A stretch of DNA of 64,000 nucleotides from Tenebrio molitor. Lineage: Eukaryota > Arthropoda > Insecta > Coleoptera > Tenebrionidae. Numbering within the stretch: the first letter of the stretch is position 1; each line of letters begins with the position of its first letter. The notes under the pieces were generated by a model, which was given only the letters and a program-made list of their open reading frames with translations, had not been told where the DNA came from and ran no database searches. Both the position numbers and the translations under genes were made by a program. Positions 11,247 to 22,929 of the stretch are shown in pieces. Where the stretch lies: contig NC_091048.1 in NCBI RefSeq assembly GCF_963966145.1, forward strand, positions 558,001-622,000, given 5' to 3'.

Positions 11247-11516
11247 TACATGTATAAGGTTAGTTAAAAATTCTAGATATTGCTTATCGGTTTTCAATTT
11301 TATATTTTCATTTGTTTTTAAGATATGAGATAACTATTTTTTTTAATACTTACTTAAATAAAAGGTCTTTAGGTACCCCAGGCGCATATGCCGGAATCTG
11401 ATCATGTACATCATTTGAAAGCACTACCTTAGTACCTCATTTTTGCGCATAGAACTAGATGTCGCAGATGATTTTGAAACGCGTTACATTACACAGAAAA
11501 TCACGTTACTATTATA

Positions 11517-12224
11517 CAGGTGTCCCCAAAGAAAAAGACGAGTCCATAAGTGTCTTATTTATTGGAGGATTTTAATTATTTATACACCAAATTAAATGGT
11601 TACGAATAGGCTACAAAATGACCTAATAAATTCCCGTATAGCCTTAAGGGCTTCAAGGCTAAACTGTCAAAAAAAAATTTTTAATGGGAACAGATTATTT
11701 TTTTTTAGTAATTCTAATAGAGATTTTTATTCTGAAAACAACAATGTATCACAAGTATACACTTACATACCAAAAAAAAATTGTAAAAATCTATACTCCA
11801 CTTTGCGCTAATCATCATTGGCCGCATATCTGCGCAATACCATATGTTATTATTTGTCATTTGTTTTTCCAGCTAACTTGATTTGGTTATTTATTACATT
11901 GTAATGCAATGCATTTTGATAGCTTCTCGCTTGGTGTTCGTCATTTGTTTCAAAAGTTAGTGTTATTTTTTTTATGTGAAGTTATACTTGTGATACATTG
12001 TTGTTTTCAGAATAAAAATCTCTATCAGAATCACTACAAAAAAATATGAATTCCCATTTGAAAAAAATATTTTGACAGTTTAGCCTTGAAGCCCTTGGAG
12101 CTATACGTGAATTTAGTAGGCCGTTTTGTAGCTTATTCACAATCATTTAATTTGGTGTATATATAATTAAAATCCTCCGCTAAATAAGGGAGCTATGGAC
12201 TCGTCTTTTTTTTTGGGGATACTG
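11517..12224. mobile_element. foldback element E (708 bp, arms about 240 bp)
   Basis: Left arm from caggtgtccccaaagaaaaa to about 11760, right arm from about 11988 to ggggatactg. The arms are inverted copies over their whole length, including ggcttcaaggctaaactgtc, tttggtgtat and gtatcacaagtat. TA lies on both sides (11515-11516, 12225-12226). The central 230 bp is unique. The short frames at 11596-11881 are inside the arms and not genes. Confidence 0.88.
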
Positions 12225-12739
12225 TATAGTATCCCAAAAACAAATGAAGATATAAAGTTTACAAAATTACAATTTACGGAACATGCCTAAACCCCAGGCT
12301 AATTTTCGAAGAATCTCCATTAGTGTTTTCGTTTCTATACTATTTAGCGATGCTGTAAACAGTGAAATGAAAAATTTTCAGTAACATTTAAAATAACAAA
12401 AAAAAAAAAATCCTTTTTTCAGAAGTCACTTATAATGACAGCCACCGCGCATCCAGTGTTTATCTAGATTTTAAAAAATCACAATAGCAGAAAATCATAG
12501 AGTCGTAACTTATTTTTTTAGATAACCAAAACTATATTTCTGAAATAATTATCACAACATGTCAGTAATACTAATAATAATCGTTTCATATTTTTTAGTA
12601 GTGCTAGTGCTAGTAATTGTTTATATGTCTCTTAAAAACACATAAGCAGTTTACAATGTTTTTGTCTTTTTTTATTCAATAGAGAAATCATTACGTTTGT
12701 CAGATCTGAATCGCAATCAAAAATTCTGGACTCATTATA

Positions 12740-13191
12740 CAGGGTGTCTCAAAATTCGCGAATTCCGAATTCAGAGCGTTGTAGGGGATCATTTCAGTAG
12801 TCCAATTATGGAAATAAAAAAAATATCGGGACTCCCCCACAAAAATACATTGGTCTGAAGGTGCCCTCTTGAACTGCGTTTTCTTCAAATACAGGCTGAA
12901 AAATTCAGTGTTTATCGTTATTTATGGTGTAGATGATTGTGGAAAATAATAACGTAAAACAATTTTTTGAAGAATAGCTTACCTTGGAGTAAAAAAATCT
13001 TAAATCTTAGTAATTTTTCCTAAAAATGGAACGGCAACGTAGCTAGAATAGAATTTTGTCACTGTGATTATGAAGGCTGCTATGTTTTGAACAAAACTAA
13101 AGTGCTTATATCTTCTTCAGGAAGAGCGATTTTTCAAGCTCCACTGGGTCCTCCCCTACCATTCGGAATTCGAGAATTTTGAGACACCCTG
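12740..13191. mobile_element. MITE family F, copy 1 (452 bp) with TA duplication
   Basis: Termini cagggtgtctcaaaattcgc and its complement gaattttgagacaccctg, flanked by TA. A close copy is at 58009-58473 and a single matching end at about 46658-46670. Antisense frames inside both copies read alike because the DNA is repeated, not because they code. Confidence 0.88.
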
Positions 13192-13233
13192 TATTGAAAG
13201 AAACATAACCCTCTTGTTCTTGTTATAGTAGTT

Positions 13234-13296
13234 TATTTAAGGAGTTCGTGTGTAAATTGGACTTTTTTTGGCATGAGTGGCCCAGTTTAAAACGCA
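13234..13296. repeat. family A repeat, left half only
   Basis: ggagttcgtgtgtaaattgg followed by ttttttggcatgagtggccc. The right half is absent; family C copy 2 starts 5 bp later and may have removed or displaced it. Confidence 0.65.
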
Positions 13297-13300
13297 TTTG

Positions 13301-13575
13301 TATAGTACTCCCAGAGCTCGAACGTTTTATGATAGGCAATATTGTTCTGAAGTTAAACAGCTCAAGAAAAAAATAGGAAATGGCCGTAAATAAACAAACC
13401 TTTAAGGGTGGGTCTTTACCCTGGGGGCTCTGGATTTAGAAAGAGGGCAGACGGTATATACCAGGTAGTCTCTCTTGGACGAAGTGCTCCTCTTCTCACT
13501 AGGATGTGTCAAATACTAATCCCCTCGTTATTAGTATTGCCTATCATAAAACGTTAGAGTTCTGGGAGTACTATA
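13301..13575. mobile_element. MITE family C, copy 2 (275 bp)
   Basis: Left tatagtactcccagagctcg, right gttctgggagtactata; the TIRs of about 40 bp include cgttttatgataggcaata. Related to 8865-9119 at the termini, but the interior differs. Confidence 0.85.
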
Positions 13576-16500
13576 CTACATCTTCTTGAATTACGGTGGT
13601 GAGGTTTGCAAAGCACCTGCTAGGAAGACATGAATATCGGAACATTAACAGCACCGTACGATTTATCCGCTACACATCCCCTCTCGATGTGAACAACATT
13701 TACAAAATAAAAGACTTTTTGAATTTGTGACACGTTCCTTTAGCCGCTTTTCGGTGTCGTCTTTCACAAGACCGTGACATTAAAGAATGTATTTTTCGAT
13801 GCAGTTCGGTTAATTTAAGTTGTTTCGAACGCCAAAATTGTCGCTATGAATAGCCGGTTTGAACCTTGATGGAGTGAACAGGTGCGGCATCTTAGATCAT
13901 TGCACTGTACTCTGTATGCGGGCAGAATATTCCATCCCCGGTACTGACCACTACTAAACCGCCTGATTAGCATAAGAATGGACGGCATTACTGGCCATCG
14001 AGGACGATCACCCTCGCCACTAATCTCGATATGCAGATTAACCGACTCCCTACAGACGATGGCGATAAATATATCACCATTAAACTGATGCAGCCACACT
14101 TCTGCAGATAAAGACCACAAAAAAAATTTCTACGACACTCAAACTTGAAAGCGTGCAGCTCTAAAAAAATCTCGAGTTTCATAGCGAATTCCAGGATTTC
14201 ATTTCATCTTAACTGTCATGCAATTTTATTGCCTGGACAATGTAATAACTCAAAAGGGGTAAACTACTGATGTAATTAAATCAAATTGACACCAGTTTAT
14301 TTTATCAACGATATTGTATACCAGGATATTCTTCATAACAGACATGTCTTGATGAAACTCTTTTTAAATTACCAAGAAAAATCCCAGATGAAAACTGTCT
14401 ATAAAAATATAGTTTTAGATATTTAGCACTTCAAATATTTTATAACAGATATTTGTGCATTAAGGGAGATATGAACATGATTTATGAGGTTTATAAGTCA
14501 ACCGAGGGGAAAACATGAATATCTCCCGTGGTGCATACAATATTTTGTTTTTTAGTGTCTACTTAAAAGTTAAAACTTTCTTAAAAATATTTTGCAGGGA
14601 AGATGTGGTTGCTATAGTTTGGTTCTCATGAGTTTGTTTTAACAATGTGGAGGGCGAAAAAATTTGAAAAATCCCAAAAGAGTTATGAGTTGTTTTTTAT
14701 AATGTGTATCTATGACGATAAGAAACAATATCGTGTTGCTAAAAAATAAATATTTCTTTCGTCATCGTATGTTAAGGTATGAATAACGTTCACCAATCGA
14801 CAACCGTTAAGATGTCCATAACACCCTGGTAACACTCAGGGCTGTTAGGGAGGTTTTAACCGCCCGCATTTTTTCAAAATTTTATGCGTTGCCAAAGTAA
14901 CGCTTCCCATGATTTTCAAATACTTTCCATTCAAATGCTGAATCTTTTAATAATTATTATTTAATATAGGTATTTATAATGTTTAAAGTGATTTTGCACG
15001 ACGAAAAACGTACGTACCACGTTCTGTTAAGGGCCATAAAGACCTGAGAGCAGCTCCCTTGCTTGGCCTTCTTAACAGCCCTTAATACGTAAATAACTAC
15101 TATGTAATTGCTGGAAATTCAGAAGTTTTGAAAAGTAGAGAAAAAAATTCAATCATTCCAGTCGTTACAATTATTTTTTGAAAAGTAAGTTCGACTATGT
15201 TTAGTCGTCCTAGCTAGGAATCACAAAAAAGTAAAGATGCATCTTTTTTGTCTTAACTGGATTCCCGAAAAGTGAAAGAAAATAAAATAAAAAATATGAT
15301 ATGGACATTTTGATTAAATATTGTTAGAATATAATCGCACCGTACGTAAAATGAATTTTTACCGCTGGCCAGAAACTTAATGTTAGTGAAATGATCGAAA
15401 ACGATGTCAAGCATTTTATTAACTCTTCTTTAATAGAAAATCCAATCGAAATACTCCAACTTTCAATAATTGCCAAGGTAAAAAAAATCGGTTTTCCTCG
15501 ACGGCGTGGCGGTCGAATCGTCATAATTCTTGTGACACGGTTCTCAAAGATGAGTTTTAAAGTGACAAGACGCCAGATTCTTTTCCATTTCTAAAGTGAA
15601 GTGAACATAATAATAGGCTCGACTCGCAGGTGAAGTTTTTGGCCCCCTCTCCGTTAACCCATTTCCCGAGTCGGATGTAGTGCACTAGGTGAAACCAAGA
15701 AGTGTCAAAGGCCCCTGACAGTGAAAAGTAACAAGCTGAATGAATGTTCTTCTCGGTTCAGGCACGTGCTTTGCTGTCTTCGACCGACCTTTTATTTAAC
15801 ATTTTTTGTACGTACGCGGCGATTTTTTATTCAGGTACTAATTATTATCATGCGTTCTGGCTGAGTCGCCACAAAGGAATCCAATTCGTCGATTTGTTGT
15901 GCTCGTATTTTTCTCGAGATTAATCTACAAAAATGCTCTGCAAACTTATTGGACTGGAACAACTCAAATTGGCCGGCGAACATGCTAACCCTGATATCGA
16001 CCATCGAGAATAAGGTTACGTCACTTCTTATGGAATGACAGACACGGATCGAGTCACAAAATTTGTGACTTTTCGGTAAGAGATATTGCTCGCTAATGTG
16101 ACAAAACGGTTTCTCCGTTAACTCGAACTGTACATTTTTTAAAGTGATTGTAAGATTTTTCGGCGCGCTCACAATAATCAAATCTCTTTGGTGCTTCTAG
16201 TTTATTGAATCTACGTTATAGGGTTCAAAAGTTTCCGCCTCAATGTCATTGAAAAACGAATGTGTCCAAACAAGGGACTGAAAAACTAAAACGACAATGA
16301 CAAAAACTTTTAGAACTCGCCATGTATATTTTACATTTTTTGATAACGAACGTTACGTACAAATTTTGTATTTAATAAGAACCAAACGATATATTTTATC
16401 TTAAGATTTTAATCTTCAGGGATAAATAAACTGGAGTCGAATCTACATAGAAGTTCTCTGTAAGTTAAAGTTTCGTACATAAAATATTTTGGCTGTTCTC

Positions 16501-17048
16501 CAAAATCTTTGGAACTAAAAACCGGATGAAGGGATGACCAAAAACATAACAATTAATTGATTACACGCAAATCATTTTAAGAAAAACTTACAATGATATG
16601 GGAGACTGAAAACCCGTTCAGATTACTATACTAGACGCTGCTAGAAATCTTTCGAAAGTTTGAGATGTGGATGATTTACGATAAAAAATGTTTTACAAAG
16701 TGCAGATTAATCAAGGAAAGTGGAAACAACTGGGAAAATGAAGATTACGTTCCACTTTCAGAACTGAGATCCCTGTTCGATTCATTTTTCGTTTAAATGA
16801 ATTCAAAAATGGAAGAATACATAGCCATAGATGATGATGTTAGATTCACATAATATCCAACTGATAAAGGAGTGTACACAAAGTAATGACAAAGAACGAC
16901 AAACAACGACATCCGTCGTCTGACAATAAAGAGATGATAGAAAGTTCAAGTCTAAAACAAATTGTAAAAAGAAAAACTTTACATCTATTCAAAAAGACAC
17001 GTAAATTAGTATATTAAGTATCAAGAATGGAAAGGACATTACACATTA
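13576..17048. other. unassigned stretch
   Basis: No gene recognised. A CpG-containing block lies at about 13600-14180, with only short overlapping frames. A weak inverted repeat (cagggctgttaggg near 14836, cttaacagcccttaa near 15071) and a small hairpin at about 15021-15079 (ctgttaagggcc / ggccttcttaacag) hint at a degraded MITE. Confidence 0.35.
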
Positions 17049-17552
17049 CAGTAGAACCTCGCTAATCCGAATACAGGTTAATGCGAATTCCTAATAATCC
17101 GAACAGGCATCATTATTGTGTTTTTCGTTTCTTCAGTTCGAACAAAACCTGGCTAATCCGAACAAAGACAAACTGCGTCTGCTCTGTCTGCTCATAACAT
17201 AAAACAATGCGCAATTCAAGTCAAAACCTGTTTGAGTGTGTCTAGTTAACCCATGCTTTCTTATGTGCTACAAAAATGTCAAAAAGAAAACATTTTCTAT
17301 TAATAAAAATTGAATATTTTAAAGGAATTGGATAGTGATAAATGTGTTACCGAACTTGCTAAAACATATTGCATTAGAAAAGCTACAGTATATGATATTA
17401 CGAAGAAAGGCCACCAATCCAGCATTTATTATCGTATGCTGCTTCAACAGAAAGTGGTCTTTCTACCAAAAGGTCCACTCATAAAAACAAGGCGTTATTC
17501 GTTTGTGTATAATATTGTTGTTATCTACTATTTATCGCAATGCGATATTTGA
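17049..17552 (+). pseudogene. pogo/Tigger-like transposon 5' end with HTH fragment
   Basis: Begins cagtagaacctcgctaatcc, a typical pogo/Tigger terminal repeat, preceded by TA. Downstream a frame reads LNIEYFKELDSDKCVTELAK, then RKATVYDITKKG: the first helix-turn-helix of a CENP-B/Tigger-like transposase, which binds its own termini. Just upstream an ATG-initiated MSKRKHF is in another frame, so a frameshift separates the start. The second HTH, the DDE domain and the right terminus are missing. Confidence 0.75.
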
Positions 17553-17823
17553 ATAAAAATTAAAAAAAAAAACAACTGCTTGATTAAAAAAAGAATATTT
17601 TATTCAAAAAATAGAAATTATGCCAAAATGGCTGTTAATAAGCATACACAATGTTAATAAAGGTGGCCTTAAAATTAAATTCTACATTTATATCTAGTGT
17701 TAGAAATAGTAGTTGCCACTTAAAAAAATGAAGTTTTTGACATTTTTTGATAATAAACTTTGAAAAATTGCAGTAGGCGTTTGAAACATAAAAAATGTCA
17801 CTAACGGCGCAAAAGATCGGCCA

Positions 17824-17960
17824 AACCATTAGTAGTCCAGTCAGTAGGGCCAGTAGGTTTTGCCTTGCAAAAGATGGGGTGGTAATGATCTTGAAATATG
17901 TTGTTTGAGTAGTAACTCTGATGAAAACTTCAAGTTTTCGGCCTAGGAGTTAGGGATATT
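17824..17960. repeat. direct repeat G, copy 1
   Basis: About 135 bp from agtccagtcagt to gttttcggcct, sharing stretches such as gaaatatgttgtttgagtag with 18807-18940 in the same orientation about 980 bp away. Confidence 0.8.
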
Positions 17961-18174
17961 CGTTACTAGGTTGCCATAAATTTGGTTAGGCTGGAGGCTA
18001 TGTGGTTTCTAGTGACAAACAAAAGATATCCCAAAAATGTAAGACAGCAAATTAATTGTAACAGTTGCAAATGACTAATTTCTCGCTAAGTGATTTTTCG
18101 TTTCACACTCAATTTTGATTACTGGCGGCATATTTATTTGGATTTAATCTCTCAATTCAAAGTAACCAACCTTA

Positions 18175-18295
18175 GGGCCGGTTGCACCAACGCCAGTTAA
18201 AGTGCTTCCTTACTTTAGTTACCTATTGTTATAACAATGTTTTCGTATATTTTAATCTGTAGATAAATTTAACTCACGTTGGTGCAACCGGTCCT
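18175..18295. mobile_element. MITE family H, copy 1 (121 bp)
   Basis: Left gggccggttgcaccaacgcc, right cgttggtgcaaccggtcct. Interior contains ttacctattgttataacaat, shared with copies at 28251-28391 and 32019-32156. Flanks TTA/TGA are compatible with a mutated 3-bp TWA duplication of PIF/Harbinger type. Confidence 0.88.
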
Positions 18296-18806
18296 GAGGC
18301 ATTCAAAATAACTTTTGAAAATTCTAGTTACACACAACATGAAAAACGTTATTTCCCTAAAAGTTCGAATTCTAGGGAGTAATTTATTTTTGACATGAGA
18401 GTACGAGTAAACTAGTAGGTACTAATAATATTGATAAATTCAATTAGTATTAAATATAATTACATACATATTTAATTTAGTATACTACAGTATATTAATG
18501 TGAAAATTAGTAACTGACTATAATCGCCTGCTTCAAGTTCAAATAAAATATTTTCAAAATGGGGACTCTTCCGGAAAGACTGGAAGTTGATGCCATCTGG
18601 TTTTTTTAAATAGAAAGGTCCCATTTTGATTTCAAATTTGGATTCTACGTTAAATTTTGAATTTAGAACGTCCTTTTGTCAACACTTATCTGTCATCGTT
18701 TTTGACCTATGTCATCTTTTTCGCAAAAAAGCGGGGTTGCAGGGCTTCATTAAAAACCTCAACCATTGGAAATAAATACATAATTGATTTTTTTTTTATT
18801 GATGTC

Positions 18807-18940
18807 CTATAGTCCAGTCAGTGGGGGATAAAAATGATCATTGCCTTACAAAAGGTGGGGTAGTAATGATTTTGAAATATGTTGTTTGAGTAGCGACCCT
18901 GATGAAAACTCCAAGTTTTCGACCTTGGGGGCGGTGAGCG
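18807..18940. repeat. direct repeat G, copy 2
   Basis: Same-orientation partner of 17824-17960; about 80-85% alike by eye. No TIR or ORF, so the nature of the unit is unknown. Confidence 0.78.
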
Positions 18941-19481
18941 CGAGCCGCCGTCTTGAATGAAAGGTGCAAAAAACAGGTTTTCACTGAATAACTCGATAAC
19001 CGTTCATTATATGAGAAAAATGTTCAAATAAAAGTTATAAACGATGAAATTTGACAACTTTTATGTGTTTATACTTTTCTTGTAAATTTAGTAGGGACTG
19101 AAATACAATCGACGAAAGATGCAATTTAACGAAATTTGTACTCCAAAAAACGTCAAACATAATTATTAGTAAATTTTGCAAATGATCAAATCAAATTTTC
19201 AATATACTAATTTAATATTTCCAGAAAAATTAAATCGCAAAATATCGCTAAACAGTTTTTTTAATCAATATAAATGTAGTTAGAAGTTGTAGCATTTATT
19301 ATGATATACATTATGTTATAAAAACATCCTTTTCACCGGAGGATATTCAACCGGAACTTTTGCATATGTTGTTTTTGATGCCTTCGACCTTGTTTTACAG
19401 CTCACTCCAGCAAGAGGACAACTACAATAATATCTACGCACGCTAAAATGCACTAATAGAAATATGATTTTTATCACAAAC
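18941..19481. other. unassigned AT-rich stretch
   Basis: No ORF, inverted repeat or family member recognised. Confidence 0.4.
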
Positions 19482-20278
19482 TAGCTTTTACCCGCGGCTT
19501 TGCCCGCAAATTACAGAATGTTATAAAATTATGTTTCTACTTGCATGTATTGTGATAAACGCAGTAATTTCATTATGAAGTTTGTCTTTTTACGAAGAAT
19601 AATTAAAACTTTACTGTAGGCTACTTTTTTCTTCGACTGTATAAACAAAAAGATCAATACGATAAGAAACTAACACTATGATCACTTACCAATTCATGAA
19701 AATACGCCAACTTTTATTTTCAGTTGTAACCTTATTTAGATCCTCCTATTGTTTGATTGTCTCGTTTGATTTCAGATACCTGCCTTTTGATTTTTCCGGT
19801 ATTAAGCTATTTTAAGCTTGTTTTGCTTCATTTAAGACATCTTCCGGTAAAACACAATCATTCAAAAACATTTTGCGAAATTGCTACTTTTATAAACAAC
19901 CAAATGTAACTATGACAACTGAACATCTCATGCAAACGCGATTTCCAACTCGAAAAAACTTTTTTTGTGCTTAACAGGCTTAAAAATGATAATAGGGGTT
20001 GCTTTTTGTGGGTGTCAAGCGGCGAAGGTGACGGGTATACTCAGAGGATGAAATAGGGGTGAAGCGGCGAAGGTGCAGGTATTTCCAACTCAAAAAAACT
20101 GTCTTTTTTTCTTAACAGGGTTGAAAATGGTAGTAGGGGTTGGTTTTTGCAAAATTAAAGTAGACAGTAATTTTCTTCTTGTTTTTTTGAAGATCAAATG
20201 TACAAAATTTCATCAAGATCGGAGTAAAACTGTAGATTTGCATACAAAATATACAAACAGACGTTCAGTTTTAGATAT
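19482..20278 (+). mobile_element. 3' relic of a LINE (or a SINE sharing its tail)
   Basis: Starts ctagcttttacccgcggctt and ends with a conserved-looking block, ttcatcaagatcggagtaaa followed by atacaaacagacgttc. These two motifs are familiar in 3' regions of insect CR1/L2/RTE-type LINEs and their derived SINEs; the exact clade is inferred. Inside, an imperfect duplication repeats tttccaactc-aaaaaact...ttaacagg and gcggcgaaggtg (about 19945-20030 and 20078-20150). No coding capacity remains. Confidence 0.6.
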
Positions 20279-20617
20279 CGGGTGATTCAGATTGGTATTC
20301 GCGCCCCTACATCTTTTTTGTTTTAAGAAAAAAGTATAGCAAACCATATATATTTGTAAATCGCTTGTGAAACTACAATAGATGATGTTGTCAAATCTTC
20401 TCTACGATGACATATGTCAAAGTTTAAGACAGTAAACTTTTTTTTTTAATTAGTACACTATACATTTCTTAGCCTAATTTTGTAAAGCTTTTTTTTGACA
20501 TTTGAATGTGTAAAAAAAGTTGACACTTACATCAGAAAAAAATCGAGAAAAAAAAATATGATTTAATTTATTCGAAAGAGTTATATTCTAAAAAGAGCTA
20601 GTTAGCCAAACATTTGT

Positions 20618-20880
20618 AAATTCGCATTATGTTGGTTCCTTGAATGTCACTATTTACAAGTCAAAAAATAAAATTATTTGACCTTGTTTGTTTACAGCCT
20701 CGGGTGCGCCTCGGCCAGAAAACTGAGACTCGGACGAAATACCAAATCCATACTGAATTTACTATGCTAAATTCGCGTTATGTTGGTTCCCTGCATCTCA
20801 CTATTTTAAGAATTACATCTAGCTAAAAAATAAAATTATTTGACCGTGAAATACCCAATCCATCCTGAATTTATTTTATT
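20618..20880. repeat. tandem duplication, unit about 150 bp
   Basis: Two successive units, about 20618-20767 and 20768-20880 (second partial), share ttatgttggttcc, aaaaaataaaattatttgac and aatccat(a/c)ctgaattta. Lies inside foldback I. Confidence 0.7.
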
Positions 20881-20977
20881 CGAATATTAGAATTTACACT
20901 TTTTCGAATTTTAATTGTCAGCTATTCAAATATTCGAAGACTCATCATGTCATTCATGCACTATCAAAATTCAACTA

Positions 20978-21251
20978 TTGGGCGATTCAAAATGATTGTG
21001 GCCAAATATGGCAAATATGTACGAAAATTTATGTGGCAACTGTGTGGGTAGGGTAAAGGTGACATTTCTTTGACAGTTCATACGCGTGCAATTTTGAAAG
21101 TTGTCAAATCAATGTGCAATGGAATTAAAAAAATCAGATACACGCTTATGAAATGTCATACAAATATTAACTCTACCCCATTCACACAGTTGCCACAATA
21201 ATTTTCGTACATAGTTGCCATACTTGGCCACAATCATTTTGAATCATCCAA
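20978..21251. mobile_element. MITE family J nested in foldback I (274 bp)
   Basis: Termini ttgggcgattcaaaatgatt and aatcattttgaatcatccaa, arms of about 70 bp through gtggccaa and gtggcaactgtgt. TA on both sides. Its place between the arms of I shows that it inserted after I formed, or into the ancestor of I. Confidence 0.85.
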
Positions 21252-22275
21252 TTAATATTTTCATCGTGTATGCATTCATAGCAAGCGGTATAGTCAGGAA
21301 GAAGTTAGGTTTCGAAGCCAGATGTTATCATCGTTATTTATTTAAATGTAGGTTATAACATAGCTATTTATTTAAATGTAGGTACTTTAATACATAATTG
21401 ACGCTATTAAAGTTAAAATTCAATTGTCTCCATGGCTAACTAGCTCTTTTTAGAAAATAGCACTTTCGAATAAATTAAATCATATTTTATTTTTTTTTTC
21501 GATTTTTTTCTGATGTGTCAACTTTTTTTACACATTCAAATGTAGAAAAAAAAGCTTTACAAGAATAGGCTAAGAAATGTATAGTGTACTATGTAAAAAA
21601 AAAGTTAACTTTGACATATGTCATCGTAGAGAAGATTTGACAACGTCATCTATTGTAGTTTCATAAGCGATTTACAAATACATATGGTTTGCTATACTTT
21701 TTTCTTAAAATAAAAAAGATATAGGGGCGCGAATACCAATCTGAATCACCCGGTGTATAGATATCACAAATTTAAAAAAATATATGAGTTGCTATGAAAT
21801 ATAGTTGTTTAATGTCATATTGACAGTTATAATTATCATCCGTGCAAACTACAGTGCCATCAAAAGGTTTGATTCTAGACTACGTCCACTGACAGAATGC
21901 ATTTTTTTAAATATCCTTAGATAACAAAATCCCCAAACCATAACATTAAAATATTAAGAAAGTATCATCGATTATGTTGGTAATACATATCTTGAAGCAT
22001 TCGCGCCACTGATTCTCATTGGTTGTTCTAAAACCCACGCGAAAAATAAATGATATGACATTTCAAATTTGAAATTGTCAGTTCTGTCAAGATAAACAAT
22101 TTAATAAACATAATTACATAACAAGTGGTTTAAGCATTTAGATTTGCGATTTTTCATCTTTAGAGCTTTGTTTTCGATTCTCTGGTTTTAAAAGTTATTC
22201 GTTTTGATCGTGTTGCTGTTTTGTTGATTTTTTTTAAATTTGTGAAGTGAGTGCGTGCCTCAAGAATCTAGCATT

Positions 22276-22319
22276 ATGAACACTTTAAGTGACATTACAA
22301 ACATCGAAAATGTAAAAGG
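22276..22319 (+). CDS. possible orphan first coding exon
   Basis: An ATG at 22276 opens MNTLSDITNIENVKG, immediately followed by a usable donor (aaaag|gtaatttt). The 150 bases upstream look like a 5' leader without competing ATGs close by. No downstream exon could be matched within the window. It could be the first exon of a gene with a long intron, or simply chance in AT-rich DNA. No function can be assigned. Confidence 0.2.
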
Positions 22320-22437
22320 TAATTTTTGTTCATGCATTAAATAGGAGTACATATTAAATAATCTCTTACTTGTGTTTACCCATTTCCGAAAAAAGCTGGA
22401 TATTTTAATTTCAGTAGCCAGTTTTTTCGGAAATTCG

Positions 22438-22503
22438 AAAATGTATTGTGGGTTGCATTTTTATTCCGTCGGGCACATTATTACTCGTGAAATACACTGT
22501 ATT
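22438..22503. repeat. solo terminal repeat of MITE family K
   Basis: Reads attgtgggttgcatttttat ... tactcgtgaaatacactgta, matching the right terminus of the full element at 44261-44909. No left partner found nearby. Confidence 0.75.
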
Positions 22504-22764
22504 AATAAAACGTAATATATTACTCCTACTGTACTGAAGTTTTCTTTCGTCTTTACTAGAGTGCAAACATGCAGAATAATAATAAAACATCACGTGTAAA
22601 CCTGCTCTTTCCATTTTTTTAAATTTCGCGCCGGATCTATTTGTTATAGCGTAAGTGAACATTTTTAGTAACATTTATGTCAAGCAATCTATGAGTGGAC
22701 AGAGTTTAGCAAGACCGCTGTCCTGCAGTCCTGCGCATTTTGGTGTATTATAAATGTGCGAACC

Positions 22765-22915
22765 AAACCATTCCAAATCGCTGGATTGGCTAGATCTCCT
22801 GAACTTGCACCATGTGACTTTTTGTGTGGGCCTATCTTAAAAACAAAATTTATAAAACACGACACCCAAATATTAATTCTCTGAACCAGGCCATCATTGC
22901 GGAATGAAGAAATGT
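22765..22915 (+). pseudogene. Tc1/mariner-superfamily transposase fragment
   Basis: In one frame LARSPELAPCDF, then after a frameshift VWAYLKNKIYKTRH and NSLNQAIIAE: the last catalytic region and following helix of an IS630/Tc1/mariner-type transposase. Only about 50 residues remain. It sits about 260 bp beyond the solo family K terminus and could have belonged to that element; this is inference. Confidence 0.65.
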
Positions 22916-22929
22916 AACAAAAAGACAAC

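Larger units (their letters stand above)
20279..21754. mobile_element. foldback element I (about 1.48 kb, arms about 330 bp)
   Basis: Left arm 20279 to about 20607 (gggtgattcagattggtatt ... gagctagttagcca), right arm about 21430-21754, inverted (ggctaactagctcttttt ... ctgaatcacccgg). The arms match almost throughout, including gacatatgtcatcgtagaga-type segments. The centre holds a tandem duplication (20618-20880) and a nested MITE (20978-21251). No transposase. Confidence 0.9.

Noticed and set aside
12700..12888. Minus-strand frame resembling that at 57960-58157
   Set aside because: The likeness follows from both lying in MITE family F; the frames start in flanking or terminal DNA and code no known domain.
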